Source of the DNA: Byssovorax sp.
GTDB lineage: Bacteria; Myxococcota_A; Polyangia; Polyangiales; Polyangiaceae
Length of the DNA: 64,000 nucleotides
Direction of reading: 5' to 3'
NCBI GenBank assembly: GCA_025362495.1
Contig: JANYGI010000062.1
Location: 1 to 64,000, forward strand
Below the pieces are notes generated by a model that was given only the letters and a program-made list of their open reading frames with translations, was not told the origin of the DNA and did no database searches. Each line of letters starts with the position of its first letter. Position 1 is the first letter of the stretch. Position numbers and translations under genes: made by a program. Shown here in pieces: positions 17,552-27,502 of this stretch.

Positions 17552-19104
17552 TAGCGAAGACACCCCTTCTTGTAGTGGCGAATGCCGTCGGAATCGACGG
17601 AGTACGGGGGATCGCAGCTCGTCTTCGGGGCGGTGATCGGCGAAGGCCGCGGGCGGGCGGCCGACGCGCTCGGCGGCGCGACGAGGATCGAGGCGACGGG
17701 GAGCGGCGCGAGGACCGGATCCGGCGCGGCAGGAGCGGCGCTCGGCGGAGGCGGCGCGGGCGGCTCGGCCGTCGCGAGGCGCGGAGGCGGCGCGGCCTCG
17801 ATCGGCGCGGCAGGCACCTTCGCCCGGCCGCTCCACGCCACGCTCGCCAGCAGCGCCACGGCCGCGAGCGCGACGCCGACCCCGCCCCATGCAGCGTGCG
17901 AGCGTCGCCGCGGGGGGATCGCTGCGGCCTCGATCACCGGCCGCGTCGTCACCGGCGCGCTCGAGTGCGGCGCCGTCGCCTCGTCGTCGATCGCGGGCGC
18001 GGGCGCGGGCCCCGACGCGGGCGCGGACACGATCGTGGTCACCGTCGCTGTCACGATCGGAGCGGGAATCGCAGTCGATTTCGTGATCTCGGCGGCCTCG
18101 CTGCGCGGGCGCGCGCCCCCGGCCTCGATCGCGGCGAGCCGCTCCGCGCGGCGCGCGAGGCCCGCGGCCGCGAGCCGCTCGACCCACGCGCCGACCTCGG
18201 CGGAGGGGGCCGGCGTCACCGCGAGCGCCAGGGCGATCGCCATCTCGCGCGCCGTGGCGAAGCGCTCGCCCGGCTCGCGCCGCAGCGCCCGGAGCGTCAC
18301 CGCGTCGAGCGCCGGCGGGAGATCCGGCGCGTGCTTGCTCGGCGGGGAGGCGACGCCCGCCATGATCCGCGCGATCACCGCCGACTCGTTGTCGCCGTCG
18401 AAGAGCCGCCGCCGCGTCAGCGCCTCCCACAGGCACACGCCGGCCGCGTAGATGTCCGTCGCGCGCTCCGCCCGCTGCTTGAGCTGCTCCGGCGCGAGAT
18501 ACCCGAGCTTGCCCTTCACCTGCCCTTCGCGCGTCACCTGGGCGCGCCCCGCGGCCCTGGCGATGCCGAAGTCGAGCACCCGCGCGACGCCGTCGACGCC
18601 GACGATCACGTTCTGCGGCGACACGTCGCGGTGGATCACGTCGAGCCTTTTGCCGCGCTCGTCCCTGGCCTCGTGCGCCGCGTGCAGGCCCTGGAGCGCG
18701 TCGCAGATCATCGCCGCGACGACGGCGAGCGGGATCTCCTCGTCGCGATCGGCGGCGGCGCGGATCAGCCCCGCCAGCGACTCGCCGTGCACGTACTCCA
18801 TCACGATGAAGAGCTCGCCGTCCTGCGCGATCACGTCGAGCGTCGGCACCACGTTGGGGTGACGGATGCGCGCCGCGAGCTTGGCCTCGTCGAGGAAGGC
18901 CGCGACGAACTCGGGATCGCGCGCGAACCCCGGCAGGAGCCGCTTCACCGCGACGCCGCGCGCGAACCCCGCCTCGCCGAGCACGAGGCCGAGGTGCACC
19001 GTGGCGAGCCCGCCCCGCGCGATCTCCTCGCCGATGGCGTACCGCCCGAGGATCGAGGGCGACGTGGAGGTGGAGGCGAGAGCTGAGGACGCCGGCGCCG
19101 CCAT
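17551..19104 (-). CDS. Hanks-type Ser/Thr protein kinase, single membrane segment
   Basis: The 517-residue protein has its N-terminal kinase domain at about 20-280: Lys in VAVKRLLPG, Glu in FLDEAKLAARI, catalytic loop HRDVSPQNV, DFGIARA, and APEQ of the activation segment. All catalytic residues are present. The glycine loop reads IARGGLATVHLG. A Pro/Ala-rich region with one membrane helix follows (about 410-430, GVGVALAAVALLASVAW). The outside tail is Pro/Ala-rich and ends in a small Cys-containing motif (CDPPYSVDSDG). HRDxSPQN is the version typical of myxobacterial kinases. It is coupled to the downstream PEGA-type gene. Confidence 0.9.
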   Translation of the reverse strand: MAAPASSALASTSTSPSILGRYAIGEEIARGGLATVHLGLVLGEAGFARGVAVKRLLPGFARDPEFVAAFLDEAKLAARIRHPNVVPTLDVIAQDGELFIVMEYVHGESLAGLIRAAADRDEEIPLAVVAAMICDALQGLHAAHEARDERGKRLDVIHRDVSPQNVIVGVDGVARVLDFGIARAAGRAQVTREGQVKGKLGYLAPEQLKQRAERATDIYAAGVCLWEALTRRRLFDGDNESAVIARIMAGVASPPSKHAPDLPPALDAVTLRALRREPGERFATAREMAIALALAVTPAPSAEVGAWVERLAAAGLARRAERLAAIEAGGARPRSEAAEITKSTAIPAPIVTATVTTIVSAPASGPAPAPAIDDEATAPHSSAPVTTRPVIEAAAIPPRRRSHAAWGGVGVALAAVALLASVAWSGRAKVPAAPIEAAPPPRLATAEPPAPPPPSAAPAAPDPVLAPLPVASILVAPPSASAARPRPSPITAPKTSCDPPYSVDSDGIRHYKKGCLR

Positions 19105-19196
19105 GGCCCTTCATCGTACCACGGGTCGCCGCCCGGCTCGTGCTTCCCGGTCGCGCTCTTGCGCGCGGATCCATCGCCGGTGTAGCGTCGACCCCG

Positions 19197-19745
19197 ATGC
19201 GCAGGCGCTTTCCGACGGCGGTCGCGGCCGCGTGCGGGCTCCTCGCGAGCTGCTCGCTCGTGACCTCGTGGGACGGCCTGACCGGCGCCGACGCCGGGCC
19301 GCCCGACGCCGGCAGCGGCGGCGCGGGTGGTCACGACAGCGGCCAGGGCGGCGCGGCGATCGACGCCGGCGACGCCGGCGACACGGGCGACACGGGCGAC
19401 CCCGCCGACACCGGCGCCGACGCGAAAGATCCGGACCAGTGCGTCGAGAAGCACCACTACTGCGGCGGCCACGTCGTCGCCGGCACCTCGACGAAGCTCT
19501 ACATCTGCAACGGCGACGGCTCGGCCTCGCTCCTCGAGTCGTGCACGCACGGGTGCCTGGTCCGCACGAAGCTCATCGACGATCACTGCCGCTGCCTCGC
19601 GGGCGCCTACTACTGCGGCGGCGATCACGTCGAGGGCGACCCGTCGACGATCTACAAGTGCAACGTCGACGGCTCGGGCACCCTCTTCGAGCACTGCACC
19701 AAAGGTTGCATCGTCGCGCCGGGCAAGGACGACACCTGCGGCTGA
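19197..19745 (+). CDS. Lipoprotein with two Cys-rich repeats
   Basis: This 182-residue product has start ATG 19197 (MRRRFPTA), a short signal and lipobox LLASC. A Gly/Asp/Ala linker (many GDTGD units, about 40-85) precedes two copies of a ~50-residue module: one from CVEKHHYCGG to LIDDHC, one from CLAGAYYCGG to GKDDTC. Each has YCGG, then a Y(I/K)CNxDGS strand, then C-T-x-GC. The six-Cys spacing is shared, so each copy is probably a disulfide-stabilised minidomain facing the periplasm or outside. No known family was recognised; adhesin-like or ligand-binding roles are guesses. Confidence 0.6.
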   Translation: MRRRFPTAVAAACGLLASCSLVTSWDGLTGADAGPPDAGSGGAGGHDSGQGGAAIDAGDAGDTGDTGDPADTGADAKDPDQCVEKHHYCGGHVVAGTSTKLYICNGDGSASLLESCTHGCLVRTKLIDDHCRCLAGAYYCGGDHVEGDPSTIYKCNVDGSGTLFEHCTKGCIVAPGKDDTCG

Positions 19746-19768
19746 GCCCGCTCCGGTCGCTGAATTCC

Positions 19769-21154
<1,386 letters not shown>

Positions 21155-21181
21155 ACTCCTGCGAGTGAATCGGGCCGCGCG

Positions 21182-21202
21182 GCGTCCCTCGCCGAGGGGC
21201 GC
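21182..21202. terminator. Hairpin between convergent genes
   Basis: GCGTCCCTC and GAGGGGCGC pair over 9 positions (one G-U) around a GCC loop, followed by a 12-bp palindrome GCCGGGCCCGGC. There is no T-run. Its position between two stop codons suggests a bidirectional terminator. Confidence 0.45.
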
Positions 21203-21214
21203 CGGGCCCGGCTC

Positions 21215-21907
21215 TCACCCGCCCAGCGCCGCGCGCAGCCGCGCCAGATCGGCCTGGAATCGGCCTCCGCCGCCGGCGCTCTCCTGCTCCATGTGCCGCG
21301 CCATCGCGCTCACCGTCGCCCGCGCCCTCGCCACCGACGCGTCGGCGAAGGCGCCGGCGCCAAAGGTGTTGATCTTGGTGTAGTTGTAGTACGTGAACAG
21401 CGTCTTTCCGTCGCGCGGCTCGAAGGTAGCGCGCCCGAAGATAGCGTCGCTGTGGCCACCGGAGCTGACCTTGCCCCAGACGACTCGGTACGATCCACTG
21501 GCACCCTTCGAGATCTCCTCGCGCAGCTCGTAGCGCTCGTTGGCGACGATGGGGACCTCGAGCTCGTACAGCACGCGCTGGACCCGCGGATTGCCGCCCA
21601 CGGCAGCGTCGATCACCCGGGACTGGAGGACCCCACAGCAGTCCCCCAGATAGCTCGCTTGCTCGTCGTAGTCGGTGAAGATCGCCATCGCCGCCTCGGG
21701 CGTGGTGTTCACGATCTGCGACACGGTGACGGCCGGCCAGGCCGATCCGGCCATGGGCTCCACGTGGACCTCGGGCTCCGTCGCGTCGATCCGGTCCACC
21801 GGCCGGCGGTTCGCGGGAGATACCGTATCAATCACGCCCGCGGAGGCCATCCCGGACGCGAGCAGCAACGCGAGCGCGGACACGGCAACACAACGCCGAG
21901 GTTTCAC
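21215..21907 (-). CDS. Secreted SRPBCC/START-like protein
   Basis: The 230-residue product starts with GTG 21907 after a purine-rich AAGAGGGG site. The N-terminus is a clear signal peptide (CVAVSALALLLASGMASA). The mature region (about 55-200) has the alpha/beta pattern of SRPBCC lipid- or ligand-binding folds: TVSQIVNTTPEAAMAIFTDY at the first helix, paired strands VLYELEVPIVANERYELREE, and a C-terminal long helix (AFADASVARARATVSAMARH). Similar exported coenzyme-Q-binding/START-like proteins bind hydrophobic ligands. No catalytic residue can be named. It stands alone between two oppositely read neighbours. Confidence 0.6.
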   Translation of the reverse strand: MKPRRCVAVSALALLLASGMASAGVIDTVSPANRRPVDRIDATEPEVHVEPMAGSAWPAVTVSQIVNTTPEAAMAIFTDYDEQASYLGDCCGVLQSRVIDAAVGGNPRVQRVLYELEVPIVANERYELREEISKGASGSYRVVWGKVSSGGHSDAIFGRATFEPRDGKTLFTYYNYTKINTFGAGAFADASVARARATVSAMARHMEQESAGGGGRFQADLARLRAALGG

Positions 21908-22002
21908 TGGTACCCCTCTTCCCACCCTGCACGGATGGGATCTTTTCCGAGCAAAGGCCGCGCCGCACGTGACGGGCATGAGGCCTTGCGCAGCTCGGGA
22001 AT

Positions 22003-24282
22003 TCAAGGAGATGCGCGCAGGATCGTGGACTCCGGGCCGACGGCGACGAGCCACACCTGCTGACTCGCCCGGGTCACCGCGACATGGAGGCGTCTCCGGT
22101 GCTCCGGGGTGTCGGGATAGGCGCGCGCGCCGACGTCGGGCACCACCACGTAATCGAACTCCAGCCCTTTCACCTCGCTCACCGACGTCACCTCGAGGCC
22201 TGGACCGAACGAGAAATCGCCTTCCAGAACCAGCCGCGCCGGGAGCGCCCGCGCCAGGATTTCGTGGAGAGCGCGCGCCGCCAAAGGCTCGTGCGCCACG
22301 ACGGCGACTCCCGCCAGAGGCTCGCGCGCGAAGAGGGCTTTGAGCCCGTCGATGAGCATCATCGCCGCGTGCCCCTCGCTCGACGCCGAGGAGCGGAGCA
22401 CCGGCGCTCCACCCCTCTTCGCGCGGGGTGGCGTCGCGGGCGCCTCGGGGCCGAGCACGGCGTGGGCCAGCTCGACGATCGGCTGCGGACACCGGTACGA
22501 GGTCTCCAGATAGGCTGGCTCGGCCCGCGTCCCCAGCGACGCCATCACGCCCTCCCACGAGGTGAAGTAGCCGGTGCGATCGATGCGCTGGGCGGCGTCG
22601 CCGGCGACGGTCAGGCTCCCGCCGCGCGGATCGACGGCGCGCCCGAGCACGGCGAGCTCGACCGGCGCGAGCTCCTGGGCTTCGTCGATGACCAGGTGCG
22701 AATGGAGCGAGAGCGCGGCCTTGCGACTCCCCATCTTCCCAGTCTTGCGCCAGAGGATGGCGAAGAGGAGCGCGTGGTCCTCGACATCGATGGTCCCGGC
22801 GACGGCCTCGGGTGTCCCGTCGTCGAGCGAGCGGCCATCGATCGTCGCCCGTCGATCGGCGTCGACGTGAGCGAACGCGACCTCCCCCGGCGCGTCGAGC
22901 TGACGGCCGGTGTGGGCGGCGATCTCCTCGACCATGGGCAAGAACAGCTCGCCGTTCGAGGCCTCGACCGCGTGGCGGAGCAAGGCGCGATCGCCCACGA
23001 GGCGCCGGTGATCGTCACGCACCTTGCCGAGCCCGGCGCGCTCCTCGCGAAAGGCTTCTTCGAGGGCGAGCCGCTGCCGCGCCGGCACCGAGGCCGCCAG
23101 GATCTCCTCGGCGCGAAGGAGCCTGTCGGCCAGGATCGGCTGCGTCTGCGCCTCGATCACCGACAGGGCTGCGGTGTGCGCGCCGAGCCGGCGATCGAGC
23201 CGCGCCCCGAAGTCTCGCGCGCTCTCGTCGATGAGGCGATCCAGCGCCTTCAGCATCGCCGGGTGGCGCTTGAATCGACTGACCACGAAGGGAGGATCGG
23301 GCGACTCTCGCGCGGGCAGCCACGGGAAGATCCGCCGCGCTTCTCCGCGGATCCACTCGTCGAAGGTGCGGACCGCGACCCCGTCGAGATCGAGATCGGC
23401 GAGCAGCCTTTGCGCCAGGCGACGCAGGCCGGGCTCGGGGACGATCACCAGCGTGCGCGCCGGATCGAAGCGCGCGGGATCCCGCGCCGCCAGCGTCGCC
23501 ACGCGGTGAAGCGCGACAGTGGTCTTGCCGCAGCCCGCGGCGCCGAGGATCAGCAGCGGCTCGCCCGGATCTCGCCCCAGCAAGGCCACCTGACGACGGT
23601 CGAGGAGAGCTGATATCCTGGGCGTCTTGCGGCCGGTGGCGCCGGTGCCGAACGTGGCCTCCGCCCCCGACGCTCCGTCCCCGCCCGCGAGGCGCGGGAC
23701 GTACCCTTCCGGCTCGAACAGCCACTCTCCTGCCGTCTCGCGCAGGCACCCGCCAGGGACAGAGATGCTCGCGAGCACCCCGTCCTCGAACGTCACGATG
23801 TGTCGCCGCTCGAGGACGCCTTCCAGGCTCCTTCCCGGGGCCTCGATCTCGTACTCTTCGCCGGGATCGCAGGTGAAGAAGACCTCGGAAATGGGGGCCT
23901 TTCGCCAGTCCACCAGGGTCACCCCGGCGCCCGGCTCGACGAACGATCGCGTGCCGAGCAACACGTCGCGCGAGCGCCCCGCGGCGCGGATCCGCATCCG
24001 GCCGAAGTACGGCTCTGCGAGATCGGGCAGCTCGGCGGGGCGCGTGGCGCGCTCGCGCGAGGCCTCTTGATGCATCTGCGCGAGCAGCGCGGGGCGGTCT
24101 TCCTCGCCGGCCTCGGCGTACTCGTCGCGGAGGGCGCGCAGCCCCGCGTTCCCGCTCGCCCGCACGCGCTCGCGGCGCTCGGCCTCCACGACGGCCTCGC
24201 GCAGCGCGGCGACGAGCGCCTCTTCCTCGACGGCAATGGCCCGCTCCTCGGCCGTCGGCGGCCGATTGCTTCTCTCACCCAT
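22003..24282 (-). CDS. HelD-like superfamily I ATPase/helicase
   Basis: ATG 24282 is preferred because a GGGGAG site lies upstream; the 759-residue product then starts MGERSNRPPT. An N-terminal coiled region (about 15-80, Glu/Ala/Arg-rich) precedes a conserved WRKAPISEVFF-type domain. The motor follows with Walker A GAAGCGKTTVALHR near residue 240, Walker B HLVIDEAQELAPVELA, an ETSYRCPQPIVELA motif, and the C-terminal EVKGLEFDYVVVPD and RRLHVAVTRASQQ motifs. The VALHR Walker A and the N-terminal coiled coil are marks of HelD, which releases RNA polymerase from DNA. A general UvrD-like DNA helicase is the alternative. Confidence 0.82.
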   Translation of the reverse strand: MGERSNRPPTAEERAIAVEEEALVAALREAVVEAERRERVRASGNAGLRALRDEYAEAGEEDRPALLAQMHQEASRERATRPAELPDLAEPYFGRMRIRAAGRSRDVLLGTRSFVEPGAGVTLVDWRKAPISEVFFTCDPGEEYEIEAPGRSLEGVLERRHIVTFEDGVLASISVPGGCLRETAGEWLFEPEGYVPRLAGGDGASGAEATFGTGATGRKTPRISALLDRRQVALLGRDPGEPLLILGAAGCGKTTVALHRVATLAARDPARFDPARTLVIVPEPGLRRLAQRLLADLDLDGVAVRTFDEWIRGEARRIFPWLPARESPDPPFVVSRFKRHPAMLKALDRLIDESARDFGARLDRRLGAHTAALSVIEAQTQPILADRLLRAEEILAASVPARQRLALEEAFREERAGLGKVRDDHRRLVGDRALLRHAVEASNGELFLPMVEEIAAHTGRQLDAPGEVAFAHVDADRRATIDGRSLDDGTPEAVAGTIDVEDHALLFAILWRKTGKMGSRKAALSLHSHLVIDEAQELAPVELAVLGRAVDPRGGSLTVAGDAAQRIDRTGYFTSWEGVMASLGTRAEPAYLETSYRCPQPIVELAHAVLGPEAPATPPRAKRGGAPVLRSSASSEGHAAMMLIDGLKALFAREPLAGVAVVAHEPLAARALHEILARALPARLVLEGDFSFGPGLEVTSVSEVKGLEFDYVVVPDVGARAYPDTPEHRRRLHVAVTRASQQVWLVAVGPESTILRASP

Positions 24283-24596
24283 GGTGTGCTCCCCGCCGGC
24301 AAAGCGCGCTCCGCCGGCTGCCCGGAAGCTACGGGATCGCTCGATCCGTTCAAGGATTGAAATCAACTATGTTTCTGGTACATTGATTGACATGGGGAGA
24401 GGCAGGGCCGCGCCGGAGCAGCGCAGCCGCCGCCCCGTCGACGCCGATCGCGCCCGCGTCAGAGCGTCAGAGCGTCAGAGCGCGGGAGCCTAAAGTCCGT
24501 CCGCGGGGCGCCGATCCACGGCAGTACAGCGCGTCGTCGGTCCCGGCGATCGAGAAAAGGCCTCTCTCCAGTGGAACATCGCGCGGGGTACATCGC
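24283..24596. promoter_or_regulatory. Divergent promoter region
   Basis: This is a 314-bp gap between a minus-strand helicase gene and a plus-strand gene. Bases 24350-24395 are markedly A/T-rich and contain a TTGACA at 24387-24392, but no convincing -10 partner. A GCGTCAGA direct repeat occurs three times around 24459-24482. No RNA gene was recognised. Confidence 0.4.
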
Positions 24597-25121
24597 ATGA
24601 GTCAACCTCGAATCACGGCGCTCGAACCGGGCTTCGCGACCGGACACTGGCACGATCTCTTCATCGGAGTCTGGCGCGGCACGCCGACGCTGGAGGCCGT
24701 GGCCGAGTGGAGCCGGCAGTACGATCACATGGCAGCGCGCCACCCCATCGGCTTCCTGTCCATCGTGGTGATCGAGGCGCACACGCCGATCCCCGACGGC
24801 GCGACCCGCAAGGCGCTCACCGCGGTGATGGATCGGCTCGGCTCGAACGTACGGGCGATGGCGGCCGTCCAGGAGGCCAGCGGGTTCGTGGGCGCGACGG
24901 TGCGCAGCGTCTTGTTGCTGCTCACCAACATGTCGACGGGGCCGTACCCGCGACGCATTTTTGGCTCGTGCCAGGACGCCGCACGCTGGCTCGCGCTCCA
25001 CAAAAACGGGCAGGCCGCCCCGATGAGCGCCGAGCAGGTCGTGGCCGCCGTGGCGTCGTTTCGGGCGCTGCTGAAGGTCGACAACGACCGAGCGCGACCC
25101 GGGATGCAGATCGCCTCGTAG
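24597..25121 (+). CDS. Unrecognised 174-residue protein
   Basis: ATG 24597 gives a soluble alpha/beta-looking protein without signal or membrane segment. Notable stretches are HDLFIGVWRGTPTLEAVAEW, FLSIVVIEAHTPIPDG and VRSVLLLLTNMSTGPYPRR. The strand-helix pattern with a VRSVL strand and a C-terminal helix recalls the small STAS-like/unknown proteins that are numerous in myxobacteria, but no family can be named. Directly after its stop comes a headless cytochrome c peroxidase fragment, so a rearrangement may have brought it here. Confidence 0.55.
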   Translation: MSQPRITALEPGFATGHWHDLFIGVWRGTPTLEAVAEWSRQYDHMAARHPIGFLSIVVIEAHTPIPDGATRKALTAVMDRLGSNVRAMAAVQEASGFVGATVRSVLLLLTNMSTGPYPRRIFGSCQDAARWLALHKNGQAAPMSAEQVVAAVASFRALLKVDNDRARPGMQIAS

Positions 25122-25123
25122 CG

Positions 25124-25591
25124 CTGTCATACGACACCGCACCTCATGGCTGGGAGGGTGCCCGCGGCGATCTCCGGGAGCACATCGTCACCACCGTCGC
25201 CCATCGTCTCGTCGGGACCGGGCTCGGCGACGCGGAGCTCGACGCCCTGGCAACGTACGTGAGGGAGCTCCCCGGCCCGACCGCGCCGCCGAGGCCGAAG
25301 AGCCCCGCGGAGGCCCGGGGAGAGGCGCTGTTCCAGTCGGGCGAGGTGGGCTGTGCGCGCTGTCACGGCGGGCCCGAGCGCACGGACAAGCAAGCTCACG
25401 ATCTCCAGTCTGGCGGCACGTTCGATACGCCGTCGCTGCGCTTCGTGGGCGGGACGGCGCCGTATTTCCACGACGGTCGCTATCCCACGCTGGCCGCGCT
25501 CCTCGCCGACACCGATGGTCGCATGGGCCACGCGGGGCAGCTCGAAGCGGCCCAGCTCGGCGATCTGCAGGCCTACCTGCGATCGCTTTGA
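25124..25591 (+). pseudogene. Di-haem cytochrome c peroxidase/MauG-like remnant (C-terminal part)
   Basis: From the first codons after the preceding gene's stop, the frame shows the end of a cytochrome c peroxidase-family protein: TAPHGWEGARGDL, a haem-binding CARCH motif about 80 codons in, then FDTPSLRFVGGTAPYFHDGR and a final LGDLQAYLRSL. The N-terminal part with the first haem site and the signal peptide is absent, and there is no start codon or ribosome-binding site in this frame near the break. The similarity begins exactly where the upstream gene ends, so the 5' part was probably replaced by a rearrangement. Confidence 0.7.
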
Positions 25592-25628
25592 GAGGCGGTG
25601 AGAGCCTGGCCGCGAACCGGCCTGACGC

Positions 25629-26630
25629 TCACATGCGGACGATGGCCGCGCCCCACGCGAGGCCGGCGCCGAGCGCGCAGAGCAGCGCCGTCTGGCCCGG
25701 CTGGATGCGCCCGTCGCGCACCGCCTCGTCGAGGGCTATCGGGATCGAGGCCGCCCCGGTGTTGCCGTACTCGGCGAGGTTCTCGACAAACTTCTTCCGC
25801 GAATAGCCGAGGCGCTGCGAGATCTTCTCGACGATGTTGCGGTTGGCCTGGTGCGGGACGACCCAGTCGAGCTCGGCGCTGGTGAGGCCGGCGGCCTTGA
25901 GGGCCTGCATCGAGTACGACGTGAGGTGCCGGACGGTGATCGCGAACAGCTCCGGCCCCTGCATGCGGATCGTGTTGCGCCGCGCCGCGATCCGCTCGGC
26001 GTTCATCGGCTCGGCCGAGCCGCCGCCGGGCGTCTGCAGCAGGTGCGCGAGCGTCCCGTCGGCGTGGATCTTCGACGAGAGGATGCCGCGCCCATCGCCC
26101 GACGACGGTCCGAGGACCACCGCGCCCGCGCCGTCGCCGAAGAGCGCCGCCGTGGTGCGATCGTCGGGATCGACCGAGCGCGACAGCAGATCGGCGCCAA
26201 TGACGAGGATCGTCTTGCAGGTGCCCGCGGCGATGAACTGATCGGCCACGGTGAGCGCGAAGAGAAACCCGGCGAACGAAGCGTTGATGTCGAACGAGGG
26301 GATGAGATCGGCGCCGAGCTTCTGCTGCACGTGCACGGCGGTCGCCGGCATCGGCGTGTCGCCCGTCGTCGTCGCGAGGATGATCATGTCGAGATCGGCC
26401 ACGGTGAGCCCCGCGGCCTCGATCGCCGCTCGCCCGGCCGCCGCGGCCATGTCGCTCGTCACCTCGCCGGGGGCGGCGACGTGGCGGCGCTCGACCCCCG
26501 CGTGCTGGCGGATCCACCCGTCCGTGGTCGGCACCCGCGCCTCGATCTCGGCGTTGGAAACGACCTTTTCGGGCACGTAGCGGCCAGTTCCGAGGATGCG
26601 GGTGCTGGGGATGCGGATCTCGCGGGTCAT
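25629..26630 (-). CDS. fabH: 3-oxoacyl-ACP synthase III homologue lacking the nucleophilic Cys
   Basis: This 333-residue protein has the full length and layout of KAS III: N-terminal ILGTGRYVPEKVVSN, TTDGWIRQHAGVERR, the His motif VVPHQANRNI and the Asn motif EYGNTGAASIP. The position that normally carries the acyl-accepting Cys (DINAACxGF) reads DINASFAGF: residue 119 is Phe, codon TTC at 26276-26274. A normal Claisen condensation through a Cys-thioester is therefore not expected. His and Asn are kept, so a decarboxylase, acyl-binding or regulatory role is possible, or a sequencing error. It lies alone, convergent to the peroxidase remnant. Confidence 0.85.
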   Translation of the reverse strand: MTREIRIPSTRILGTGRYVPEKVVSNAEIEARVPTTDGWIRQHAGVERRHVAAPGEVTSDMAAAAGRAAIEAAGLTVADLDMIILATTTGDTPMPATAVHVQQKLGADLIPSFDINASFAGFLFALTVADQFIAAGTCKTILVIGADLLSRSVDPDDRTTAALFGDGAGAVVLGPSSGDGRGILSSKIHADGTLAHLLQTPGGGSAEPMNAERIAARRNTIRMQGPELFAITVRHLTSYSMQALKAAGLTSAELDWVVPHQANRNIVEKISQRLGYSRKKFVENLAEYGNTGAASIPIALDEAVRDGRIQPGQTALLCALGAGLAWGAAIVRM

Positions 26631-26734
26631 GGGCGGCGCAGCCTATCAGAATCGCCCGCCCGCTCGAGGAGCGCGCGAACGTGCACGTGCGATCTAGCCG
26701 CGGCCCGCCTCGCTCGGGTAGAGTCCCCCGCGCC

Positions 26735-27499
26735 ATGGCTGAAAAGAACGATCACGACGACGAGAAGGACGAGAAGGACGAGGACGGCGAGGAGGAGGAG
26801 GTCAAAGAAAAGGCTTCCACCGCCGCCGCAAAGGACGACGCCGACGAGGGCGACGAGGACGACGAGGAAGAAGAGGCGAAGCCCGCCGCCAAGCCGGTCG
26901 CGAAGGTGACGGCCGCGAAGGCTGGCGCCGCGCGGCCCGGCGCTTCGAAGCGCGGCGCCGTCCCGCTCGCCAAGGCCCGGCCCGTGGCCGCTCGCAAGGG
27001 CGGATCGCTCGGCAAGAGCATGATCCTCTTCGTGGTGATCGTCGGCGGCCTCGCCGCGGCGTTCGCGCTCCTCGGCACCGAGAGCAGCAGCGGCCCGGCC
27101 GCGCCGAAGTGGAAGACCGGCGACGTCACCGACCTCGAGCTCACCCTCGTCGCCGACGACAAGAAGAACCTCGGCTGCGCGTCGAGCGACGACATCGCCG
27201 GCGCTCACTGCGCCTTCGAGGACAAGACCAAGCCCTGGTCGAAGGGCGACAACGCCGACGACAAGAAGCTCCTCAAGCCGTACACCACCGTCGACCACGT
27301 GCAGGTCCTCGCGTCGGGCCTCTGGAGCGATCCGGGCATGACGGGCACCCTCCCGACCGTGCGCTTCAGCGTGAAGTGCAAGTACAAGGTCGAGGGGAAG
27401 ATGAAGACCGCCGCGATCCGCTGGAACGGCGACGGCCCCTGGTACGACTCGAAAGACCTGTATTCCGGCTCGATCTCGGGCTGCAAGCTGGTCCAGTAA
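26735..27499 (+). CDS. Membrane-anchored protein with acidic N-terminus
   Basis: The 254-residue product starts MAEKNDHDDE. Residues 1-45 are almost purely Asp/Glu/Lys, followed by an Ala/Lys/Pro segment, one membrane helix (about 93-113, MILFVVIVGGLAAAFALL) and a C-terminal domain of about 140 residues. That domain has Cys pairs (GCASSDDIAGAHCAFED; FSVKCKYKVEG; SGCKLVQ) and beta-strand character. The topology suggests a disordered cytoplasmic tail and a periplasmic domain. No family was recognised. Three bases separate it from the acyltransferase gene, so the two are probably one transcript. Confidence 0.6.
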   Translation: MAEKNDHDDEKDEKDEDGEEEEVKEKASTAAAKDDADEGDEDDEEEEAKPAAKPVAKVTAAKAGAARPGASKRGAVPLAKARPVAARKGGSLGKSMILFVVIVGGLAAAFALLGTESSSGPAAPKWKTGDVTDLELTLVADDKKNLGCASSDDIAGAHCAFEDKTKPWSKGDNADDKKLLKPYTTVDHVQVLASGLWSDPGMTGTLPTVRFSVKCKYKVEGKMKTAAIRWNGDGPWYDSKDLYSGSISGCKLVQ

Positions 27500-27502
27500 C
27501 GC

